A DNA stretch of 5,262 nt from Prevotellaceae bacterium UBA2718 (lineage in GTDB: Bacteria; Bacteroidota; Bacteroidia; Bacteroidales; Bacteroidaceae): the NCBI GenBank assembly GCA_002353975.1, contig DEKQ01000138.1:901-6162 (forward strand), given 5' to 3'. Under the pieces are notes generated by a model. That model did not search any database and was not told the origin of the DNA. It worked only from the letters and a program-made list of their open reading frames with translations. This document shows, in pieces, positions 1 to 5,262 of the stretch. The first letter of the stretch is position 1. Each line of letters starts with the position of its first letter. The translations under genes were made by a program, and so were the position numbers.

Positions 1-26
1 TTTGTTTGTTTTAGCGTATTTGGCTG

Positions 27-58
27 CGAAGGTACAAAAAAAAAACGGACCGACCAAA
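27..58 (-). promoter_or_regulatory. Bacteroidota-type promoter pointing left, out of the window
   Basis: On the minus strand a TTTG (58-55) is followed 20 bp later by TACCTTCG (34-27). This fits the Bacteroides primary sigma factor pattern, TTTG near -33 and TAnnTTTG near -7 with 19-21 bp between; the only mismatch is C for T at the seventh position of the -7 element. Transcription would begin near position 20 and run leftward to a gene outside the window. The promoter shares bases with the terminator of the exporter gene. Confidence 0.6.
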
Positions 59-68
59 CAATCAGTCC
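36..68 (-). terminator. Rho-independent terminator after the ABC exporter gene
   Basis: Read on the minus strand, GGACTGA (68-62), an 8-nt loop and TCGGTCC (53-47) form a 7-bp stem with one G-T pair. One G is followed by ten T residues (45-36). The hairpin starts 8 nt after the exporter stop codon (79-77), the right place to end the leftward transcript. The stem is short and was judged by eye, without a folding-energy calculation. Confidence 0.75.
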
Positions 69-76
69 ATTTTCTT

Positions 77-1678
77 TCAAGTTCTATGGAGCATCACTAT
101 TTCGTCACACAACTCACCCACTACGGTACGATGGGTAATCATAATGATGGTCATCTCCGGATATTTTTCGAAAAGCCGTGCAAAGAGCGTACGCTCTGTT
201 TCCTCATCAAGGGCGGAGCTGATTTCATCCAGCAGCAGAACCTGCCCCTGACACAACAGGCCACGGGCAATCGCTATGCGCTGGGCCTGCCCTTCGCTCA
301 ATCCACTGCCCCGCTCACCCAACATCGTATCAAGGCCGTCGGGCAACTGCTCGAAGACAAAGTCGGCACAGGCGTCATGCAGCACTTGGCGGAGCTCCGC
401 ATCGGTAGCATCCGGTTTGGCCAACAGTAGATTATAGCGAACGGTACCGGTCATCAGCGTGTTCCCCTGAGGAACATAGCGCAGACCTTCTGCCACGCTC
501 ACGCTGCCTCCCGTAGGGGCAATCAGCCCTAAGATCAATCTGAACAGCGTTGTCTTTCCTGCTCCCGTTTCGCCCATTATTGCCGTTTTGGACCCAGGCT
601 TGAAATCGTGCGTGAAGTGTTCCAATATGATACGGTGTCCGGCAGGATAGCGATAGCTCACATCGTCGAGAAGCACACCGGCAGCCCCATTGGCATAGGG
701 AGGCACCAATATGCCCGAATGAGTTTTCTCGCTCATCTCTTCTATCTCGTGCAGCCTGTCAATGCTGGCAGAGGCATGTATCACGGTAGGCACCATGTTG
801 AGCAACTGGAGGATGGGGTGCTGAATCATACCCACCAACTGCAGGAATGAAGTCATGGTGCCAAAGGTGATGGTACCATTGCGCAGGCCAAGTCCACCCC
901 AGACAAAAGCCATCAAATAGCCTAAACCAAAAGCACAACCCATCAAGATTCTGGTAATGAGCGTAAACCGCGTCCTGCGCTTGACATTTCCACGCAACTG
1001 TTCTTGCATCGTGTCAAGCCGCTCGGTCACCCACTGCTCACTGCCCAAGGTGCGCAATACGGCATTATACTCCGTACCCTCCTGCACATGCATCTGAATA
1101 CGACTTTCGTCGTTACGGATATCAAGCGTCATCTGGCGCAGCCTGCGAGCCACAAGTTTTCCAACGATGATAACCAATGGTGTGAGAACAATCAGGGCCC
1201 ATGCCAAACGCTCGTCAAACATGTGCATCAAGAAAAAGGCACCGCACAGCTGAATCGTTGTCACCATCATCTGCGGTATGGTGTCGGTAGCAACCTGGCT
1301 GACAGCCTCGATATCCTTGGCCAGTCGCGAGGTCACATCTCCCGAATGCAGCTCTCTGTCATTAAACAACCTACGGCGGAACAAGCAGCTGAACATACGG
1401 AGTCTCAACAAGTTTGTCTGGCGAATCTGGGCTATGGTCATCAAATAATAATAAAACTGACGTAGCAATACACCTCCCACCACCGTTGCCACCAGACAAA
1501 GCACCATGTTGATGACATCATCGCCAGTACCTGTCCGAATCGTCTCATCGATGAAACGCTTGCTAAGCCACACCATCAGCAGGCCGAGTGACACCTGAGT
1601 GACACCCATCACGATACGCACCGCTACATTCCAGCGAATGCCCTTCATGCTCTGTCCTATCCACCTGACATAATTCAT
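77..1678 (-). CDS. ABC exporter, fused transmembrane and ATPase domains (533 aa)
   Basis: Predicted inner-membrane half-transporter that would work as a homodimer, using ATP to export a substrate. Residues about 15-300 form an exporter-type membrane domain with roughly six hydrophobic segments (near 17-37, 55-80, 136-153, 157-175, 240-262 and 270-300). The ATPase domain follows with every catalytic motif intact: A-loop Tyr344, Walker A GETGAGKTT (369-377), Q-loop Gln404, signature LSEGQ (460-464), Walker B VLLLDE (480-485, catalytic Glu485), D-loop SALD (488-491) and H-loop His516. At 533 residues it is a little shorter than the usual 570-600. It has no N-terminal C39 peptidase domain, so leader removal would need another protein; a peptidase gene lies just upstream. 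An in-frame TAA four codons before the ATG fixes the start at 1678 as the earliest possible ATG. It is the last gene of the leftward run, 49 nt after the PqqD-like gene. Peptide export is inferred from its neighbours; a lipid or drug substrate cannot be excluded. Confidence 0.93.
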   Translation of the reverse strand: MNYVRWIGQSMKGIRWNVAVRIVMGVTQVSLGLLMVWLSKRFIDETIRTGTGDDVINMVLCLVATVVGGVLLRQFYYYLMTIAQIRQTNLLRLRMFSCLFRRRLFNDRELHSGDVTSRLAKDIEAVSQVATDTIPQMMVTTIQLCGAFFLMHMFDERLAWALIVLTPLVIIVGKLVARRLRQMTLDIRNDESRIQMHVQEGTEYNAVLRTLGSEQWVTERLDTMQEQLRGNVKRRTRFTLITRILMGCAFGLGYLMAFVWGGLGLRNGTITFGTMTSFLQLVGMIQHPILQLLNMVPTVIHASASIDRLHEIEEMSEKTHSGILVPPYANGAAGVLLDDVSYRYPAGHRIILEHFTHDFKPGSKTAIMGETGAGKTTLFRLILGLIAPTGGSVSVAEGLRYVPQGNTLMTGTVRYNLLLAKPDATDAELRQVLHDACADFVFEQLPDGLDTMLGERGSGLSEGQAQRIAIARGLLCQGQVLLLDEISSALDEETERTLFARLFEKYPEMTIIMITHRTVVGELCDEIVMLHRT

Positions 1679-1727
1679 CCTGTCGATGGCTTATAGCAAG
1701 CGCTAACTATTACACTACTTATGCTAT
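1679..1727 (-). other. 49-nt gap between the PqqD-like and exporter genes
   Basis: This is the longest gap inside the run. It is AT-rich and holds stop codons, leaving no room for a precursor peptide gene. No TTTG/TAnnTTTG promoter pair is visible. A 4-bp hairpin (TAGC, 4-nt loop, GCTA) is too weak to call a terminator, so read-through into the exporter gene is the simplest view. An AGG abuts the exporter ATG and is too close to serve as a normal ribosome binding site. Confidence 0.5.
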
Positions 1728-2000
1728 TCAATCCTCGATCACTCCGATTTTCTGCCACTCCTTCACAATGTTTTCTATATCGCGCCTGGCCGTATCGGGA
1801 GCTACATCATACTCTTCGCACAACTTGTCTGTCAGAGAATCGACAGTAAAATCAACCTGACTCTGAGCCTCTTTCCACAGCCATGCGGCCGTCTCATTAA
1901 GCGACAGCAACCGTCCGAAATCAATTGCATCGAGTCCTTCACCAACAATCGCATTCTCTCCGCACACTTCGCGCAGTACAAATCCTTTCTTCTGTTTCAT
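1728..2000 (-). CDS. PqqD-like peptide-binding protein (RiPP recognition element type, 90 aa)
   Basis: Small cytoplasmic protein of the PqqD family. Known members bind the leader of a ribosomally made precursor peptide and present it to modifying enzymes. It opens with a strand region (GFVLREVCGENAIV, 6-19) and carries the family hallmark LNETAAWLW at 34-42. The helical half includes the KLCEEYDV segment (59-66) and ends in KEWQKIGVIED (80-90), as is usual for PqqD-like proteins of about 90 residues. The open frame extends to 2057, but I chose the ATG at 2000-1998. There the homology-like sequence begins, and the ATG overlaps the upstream peptidase stop (TGA, 1999-1997) in an ATGA, which suggests translational coupling. 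The added 19 residues of the longer frame look nothing like the family. This is not a pyrroloquinoline quinone gene, since no other pqq genes are present. Neighbours are a peptidase upstream and an exporter downstream, as in lasso-peptide and related clusters. Its actual peptide partner is not visible. Confidence 0.87.
   Translation of the reverse strand: MKQKKGFVLREVCGENAIVGEGLDAIDFGRLLSLNETAAWLWKEAQSQVDFTVDSLTDKLCEEYDVAPDTARRDIENIVKEWQKIGVIED
1997..2000 (-). other. ATGA stop-start overlap between the peptidase and PqqD-like genes
   Basis: The minus-strand ATGA holds both the ATG of the PqqD-like gene (2000-1998) and the TGA stop of the peptidase gene (1999-1997). Such overlaps usually let a terminating ribosome restart at once, keeping two products in proportion. 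The nearest AGGA lies too far upstream to be a normal ribosome binding site, which favours coupling. Confidence 0.8.
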
Positions 2001-2425
2001 AATAATCGTCTGTATATTCCTAATATATATCTTCTTACCGGACGGAGCCGATACCATATCCGTGCAGCCCTCATCCAGTGTTTATCTTGCAGATTATAGC
2101 GCTTGCCACTGGGCTTCACCACATGAGTGGCAACGGCTTTGACATCTCCCTCGCCACAATGTTCTACTCCCGCTATATTGCCATCACCCATCAAGGTCAA
2201 CTGACCGTTTTCATGACGAATCACCCGATGAACCACGTAGCGAGAGCCATCGACCCATGCCAGCACCACATCACCGACCTTAGGCGATGAAGGGCGCTGC
2301 AGGATAACACGGTCCCTGCCACCGACAATGAAGGGGAGCATGCTGTATCCATTCACTGGAAACGTCACGCTGTCAACTTCACCCACCATTCGGATGGCTT
2401 CTTGTATGATTACTTCGTCCTTCAC
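1997..2425 (-). CDS. S24/S26-family serine peptidase, soluble signal-peptidase-like (142 aa from the preferred GTG)
   Basis: Predicted serine peptidase of the LexA/signal peptidase fold. Counting from GTG 2425, the nucleophile motif is GYSMLPFI (26-33, Ser28). A signal-peptidase-like box follows as YVVHRVI (63-69), with His66 where bacterial signal peptidase I has its catalytic Lys. The GDGN motif (80-83) matches signal peptidase box E. A Ser-His pair is the arrangement of the ER/archaeal type. No transmembrane helix precedes the serine, so the protein is probably cytoplasmic or peripheral. Its last 30 residues are strongly basic and aromatic (WYRLRPVRRYILGIYRRLL) and could contact the membrane. 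There is no ATG near the expected start. GTG 2425 follows a purine-rich GAGAAGAAAA and gives the compact length; the alternative GTG 2470 overlaps the kinase-like gene by 22 nt and adds 15 unconvincing residues. Its role is inferred as cleaving a leader or target peptide handled by the adjacent PqqD-like protein and exporter. Confidence 0.85.
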   Translation of the reverse strand: MKDEVIIQEAIRMVGEVDSVTFPVNGYSMLPFIVGGRDRVILQRPSSPKVGDVVLAWVDGSRYVVHRVIRHENGQLTLMGDGNIAGVEHCGEGDVKAVATHVVKPSGKRYNLQDKHWMRAARIWYRLRPVRRYILGIYRRLL

Positions 2426-2435
2426 TTTTCTTCTC
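2426..2435 (-). promoter_or_regulatory. Purine-rich stretch that may set the peptidase GTG start
   Basis: The minus strand reads GAGAAGAAAA immediately before the GTG at 2425, inside the 23 nt that follow the kinase-like gene's stop. It is not a strict Shine-Dalgarno, but an A/G-rich leader fits Bacteroidota initiation. It is the main local argument for the 2425 start over the GTG at 2470. Confidence 0.4.
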
Positions 2436-2448
2436 GTACCTTGTTTTA

Positions 2449-3303
2449 TTATGCAATCTCGCTCACACACAATTGTGCGGCAGCCTCGTCAGGAAGACAG
2501 TCCAAATGATGAACTGGAACATGAGTAGCCAGCAGATTCTCCGTCTGATGCAGTCCGTCGGCAATCGTTTTGTCCCAGCGCTTGCCGCTAATGCTCGGCA
2601 CCAGAGCGGCATAAGCCTCAATCCCCTTGAGTCGCCGTATCTTGTTATACGGAGCCTGACTCAACAATACGATACCACGCAGTGGATAAGTGACATTCCT
2701 ATAGCATGGAGTCTTGCCACTCCAGGGGGAGCCATATACCTCGGCCGTACCGTCCACTTGGATACGTACCACCGGGTTGTCATCGTTGACCAATTCCGTA
2801 CCACTGATATATTGCAGCCACAGACGGGCATGGGTACTCTTGCCCGTACCACTCTTTCCCAGGAACATATAGGCTGCCCCACGATAGCTTACTACTGCAG
2901 CATGAAACAATGCTGTCTGCAACGAAGCAGTAGCGAGGGCATACAGAACCATCAGTGCATTATCAATCGCCATCTTACGATGGTGGCCCGTCATGACAAG
3001 GCGAGCCTTACGATAATCGGCAGCGCTAATCAAATATCCCGCCGTCTGGTTCCACCAGCGAAACTCAAACACAGGCTCACCAGCTGGTGTCTTACCGCAT
3101 ACAATCTCCTGCCCTTCTTCATCTTGCCGCATCTCTTCGCTATAATCTACCGTCAAACCGTCTTCAACGGTCAGTTCGAAGACCGAAGCGGGCTCCTGAC
3201 AGGCAAAAGGCTCATAGTTAGCCATCAGCCCGAAATCGGATTCGTTTGCTGTCACGCCAAACACATGTCCAGCCACATTATAAAAGCATGTACGTCTTGT
3301 CAT
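2449..3303 (-). CDS. HPr kinase/PEP carboxykinase-fold ATP-binding protein (284 aa)
   Basis: Predicted cytoplasmic ATP-dependent kinase-like enzyme. The N-terminal 120 residues are a separate domain that I do not recognise from classical HprK. The C-terminal half resembles the HprK catalytic core: FHAAVV (133-138, His134 matching the HprK core histidine), Walker A GKSGTGKST (149-157), the acidic pair LVNDD (171-175, Asp174-Asp175 aligning with the catalytic aspartates of HprK), and GSPWSGK (191-197). The residue after Walker A Lys-Ser is Thr rather than the Glu of true HPr kinases. No ptsH is visible, so a sugar phosphotransferase role is unlikely. Related HprK-like proteins occur in lasso-peptide clusters, where one (paeninodin) phosphorylates a serine of the precursor; the same role here is inference. 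The ATG lies 18 nt after the MurF-Alr stop, with an A-rich leader and no Shine-Dalgarno. It ends in tandem stops TAA-TAA. Such proteins are sometimes labelled PEP carboxykinase (ATP), which the length and context do not support. Confidence 0.85.
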   Translation of the reverse strand: MTRRTCFYNVAGHVFGVTANESDFGLMANYEPFACQEPASVFELTVEDGLTVDYSEEMRQDEEGQEIVCGKTPAGEPVFEFRWWNQTAGYLISAADYRKARLVMTGHHRKMAIDNALMVLYALATASLQTALFHAAVVSYRGAAYMFLGKSGTGKSTHARLWLQYISGTELVNDDNPVVRIQVDGTAEVYGSPWSGKTPCYRNVTYPLRGIVLLSQAPYNKIRRLKGIEAYAALVPSISGKRWDKTIADGLHQTENLLATHVPVHHLDCLPDEAAAQLCVSEIA

Positions 3304-3321
3304 CTTATTTCTATTGATTAT

Positions 3322-5262
3322 TTAATCTTGGAAATACACTTTCTTCACTCGGCCACTGACACTGGTCAGCACCTCATAAGGGATGGTGTCCAGCACATCG
3401 CTGAGAACGGTGACAGGCAGATGGTCTCCGAAGATTTCTACTGTATCACCCTCCTGACAGGGGATGTCCGTCACGTCTATCAAGGCAACATCCATGCAGA
3501 TATTGCCCACATAGGGTGCCCGTTGTCCGTTGACCAGACAATAGCAGGCTCCCCGTCCTAAATGTCTGTTCAGTCCGTCGGCATAGCCTATGGGGATGGC
3601 GGCAATGACGGAGTCGCGCTTCAGGATGCCCTTGCGGCTGTATCCTACGGTCTCTTCCTTGGGAACCTTGCGCAACTGCAGGATAGTGGTCTTCAGAGTC
3701 GACACATTGGCCAGCATGCGGTTGTCGCGCGGGTCTATGCCATAGAGTCCTAAGCCCAGCCGACACATATCCAGCTGCCGCTCAGGGAAGTGCTCAATGC
3801 CCGCAGAATTGTCGATATGCCGGAGTATCTTATGGTCAAAGGCTGCCTGCAACTGGCGGCTGGCACGGTCGAACTTCTCGAACTGCATGGCAGAGAAGCG
3901 GTCGAAGTCGTCACTATCGGAGCCTACGAAGTGGCTGAATACCGAACGCGGTATGATGGCATTCTGCGCCTTCAGTCTGCGTATCAGCTCGTCCATATCC
4001 CGCTCAGGGTCAAAGCCTAAACGGTGCATGCCCGTATCCAGTTTGATGTGTACCGGCCATCCCGTGATACCCTGTTTCTCGGCAGCATGGATGAGCGCAT
4101 CCATCAGGCGGAACGAGTACACCTCCGGCTCCAAGTCATAGTCGAACATCGTCTTGAAAGCCGTCATCTCAGGATTCATGATCATGATGTTCTGCGTAAT
4201 GCCGTTGCGGCGCAACGTCACGCCCTCGTCAGCCACCGCTACAGCCAGATAGTCCACCCGATGGTCCTGCAGTGTCTTCGACACTTCCACCGCGCCGGCT
4301 CCATAGGCATCGGCCTTGACCATGCAAACCAGTTTCGTTTCCGGCTTCAGGAACGAGCGATAGTAGTTCAGGTTGTCGACTAATGCGTTGAGGTTCACCT
4401 CCAGAATGGTCTCGTGGACTTTCTGTTCCAACTGCTCGGTAATCCTGTCGAAACCGAAGGAGCGCGAGCCTTTGATAATCACCACCTCGTTCTGCAACTG
4501 GCGGAAGGTATCGCTTTGCAGGAAGTCCTCTGTCGTAGTGAAGAATTCCGTCGAGGGCAGATGGAATACACCGGCCTGGGCCATCATGTGCGGTCCGATA
4601 CCTATCAGTTTGGTGATGCCACGCGTTGTGCACAGCTTGTCCACCTCACCATAAAGCTCCGCATCGCTCTTGCCGCTCTGGTAGATGTCACTGAGTATCA
4701 GCGTACATTGGGTATGCTTTTTCCGCTCTTCGCGCTCTTCCCTTCGCTGCACAAAGTCGAGGGCGATATCGAGCGAGTTGATATCTGAGTTATATGAGTC
4801 GTTGATGAGCGTACATCCATGCTGTCCCTCTTTCACCTCCAGACGCATTGCTACAGGCTCCAGTCGTGCCATACGGTCAGCGAGCTGCTCCTGGGATACG
4901 CCTAAATAGCGTGCGGTAGCAGCCACTGCCAAAGAGCACTCAATGGAGGCCTCGTCATAGAAGGGCAACTGATAGGTAGGCAACAACTCGTCGCGATGCC
5001 ACCCAATCTTCTGGCCCTTGAAACCAGAACGGCGGATGCAACGGCTCACCAGATCGTCATCGGCATTATAGATGAGAACCTTCGCATCGTGAAACAGCTT
5101 CAGCTTCTCCATACATTTCTCCTCCAGCGAGCGGAAGTTCTCCTGATGGGGAGCACCGATGGACGTCAGCACACCGATGGTGGGCTGGATGATATCGTGC
5201 AACGCCTCCATCTCGCCCAGCTGACTGATGCCCGCCTCGAAGAGTCCCACCTGAGTCTGCTC
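3322..5262 (-). CDS. MurF-alanine racemase fusion, 5' end cut by window edge (646 aa visible)
   Basis: Bifunctional cytoplasmic enzyme of peptidoglycan synthesis. The MurF part ligates D-Ala-D-Ala to UDP-MurNAc-tripeptide using ATP; the Alr part interconverts L- and D-alanine with pyridoxal phosphate. The frame is open to the last base of the window, so the first methionine-like codon at 5250 (a GTG) is internal. About 170-180 N-terminal residues, including the MurF ATP-binding loop, lie outside. Visible MurF marks, numbered from 5262, are FEAGISQLGEM (8-18), HQENF (39-43), INDSYNSD (153-160) and IKGSRSFGFDRI (263-274). Alr begins near 283. Its PLP lysine is Lys316 in VKADAYGAG. Arg501 (CRLGLGLYG) should contact the PLP ring nitrogen, Tyr541 (VGYSRKG) is the probable second catalytic base, and IPIGYADG (556-563) and GNICMD (586-591) are also conserved. 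This fusion is typical of Bacteroidota. It directly precedes the kinase-like gene and probably shares its transcript. Nothing looks broken. Confidence 0.96.
   Translation of the reverse strand, partial: EQTQVGLFEAGISQLGEMEALHDIIQPTIGVLTSIGAPHQENFRSLEEKCMEKLKLFHDAKVLIYNADDDLVSRCIRRSGFKGQKIGWHRDELLPTYQLPFYDEASIECSLAVAATARYLGVSQEQLADRMARLEPVAMRLEVKEGQHGCTLINDSYNSDINSLDIALDFVQRREEREERKKHTQCTLILSDIYQSGKSDAELYGEVDKLCTTRGITKLIGIGPHMMAQAGVFHLPSTEFFTTTEDFLQSDTFRQLQNEVVIIKGSRSFGFDRITEQLEQKVHETILEVNLNALVDNLNYYRSFLKPETKLVCMVKADAYGAGAVEVSKTLQDHRVDYLAVAVADEGVTLRRNGITQNIMIMNPEMTAFKTMFDYDLEPEVYSFRLMDALIHAAEKQGITGWPVHIKLDTGMHRLGFDPERDMDELIRRLKAQNAIIPRSVFSHFVGSDSDDFDRFSAMQFEKFDRASRQLQAAFDHKILRHIDNSAGIEHFPERQLDMCRLGLGLYGIDPRDNRMLANVSTLKTTILQLRKVPKEETVGYSRKGILKRDSVIAAIPIGYADGLNRHLGRGACYCLVNGQRAPYVGNICMDVALIDVTDIPCQEGDTVEIFGDHLPVTVLSDVLDTIPYEVLTSVSGRVKKVYFQD

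Noticed and set aside
1679..1727. Small inverted repeats (TAGC/GCTA and ATAGC/GCTAT) as an internal terminator or operator
   Set aside because: The stems are 4-5 bp with no T tract, well within what chance gives in AT-rich spacer DNA.
1728..2000. Pyrroloquinoline quinone biosynthesis (pqqD)
   Set aside because: No pqqA, pqqB, pqqC or pqqE lies nearby; PqqD-like proteins are widely used as peptide-recognition elements in other pathways.
2001..2057. Nineteen-residue N-terminal extension of the PqqD-like protein
   Set aside because: It lies entirely within the peptidase gene and does not look like the PqqD family, whereas the ATG at 2000 gives the usual length and an ATGA overlap.
77..3303. 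A standard lasso-peptide cluster
   Set aside because: There is no asparagine synthetase-like cyclase, no cysteine-type B2 protease and no precursor in view, so only a looser RiPP-like label is defensible.
2473..3561. A 362-residue plus-strand open frame opposite the kinase-like gene
   Set aside because: It lies antisense to a gene with clear catalytic motifs, crosses the end of the MurF-Alr gene, and its translation resembles no protein family I know. It is a shadow frame.
3446..3766. Second minus-strand frame of 106 codons inside the racemase region
   Set aside because: It overlaps the conserved Alr C-terminal coding sequence in another frame and has no recognisable features.

Overview
The window looks like chromosomal DNA of a member of the Bacteroidota, probably order Bacteroidales. 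Three things point there: a single polypeptide fusing MurF to alanine racemase, gene starts without clear Shine-Dalgarno sequences, and a Bacteroides-type promoter (TTTG, 20 bp, TACCTTCG) at the left edge. A genus cannot be fixed from the sequence; Prevotella- or Bacteroides-like is a guess. All five supported genes lie on the minus strand, so they read from right to left.

From right to left: (1) 5262-3322, the MurF-alanine racemase fusion, cut at its 5' end by the window edge. (2) Only 18 nt later, 3303-2449, an HPr-kinase/PEP-carboxykinase-fold ATP-binding protein. (3) 2425-1997 (possibly from 2470), a small S24/S26-type serine peptidase with no visible membrane anchor. (4) 2000-1728, a 90-residue PqqD-like peptide-binding protein whose ATG overlaps the peptidase stop codon in an ATGA. 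(5) After 49 nt, 1678-77, a half-size ABC exporter with fused membrane and ATPase domains. A 7-bp hairpin followed by ten T residues ends the run 8 nt after the exporter stop. A promoter overlaps this terminator and points left, out of the window, to an unseen gene.

The MurF-Alr protein makes D-alanine and adds D-Ala-D-Ala to the peptidoglycan precursor. The four genes after it resemble the tailoring and export part of a RiPP (ribosomally made, modified peptide) pathway. In that reading PqqD-like is the leader-binding element, the kinase-like protein a modifying enzyme, the peptidase a leader or target protease, and the ABC protein the exporter. No precursor peptide and no known cyclase are visible, so this is a hypothesis from gene content, not a demonstrated pathway. 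It is the most interesting part of the window.

Nearly all of the window is coding, and no gap exceeds about 80 bases. I saw no tRNA, rRNA, CRISPR array, insertion sequence or convincing plus-strand gene.
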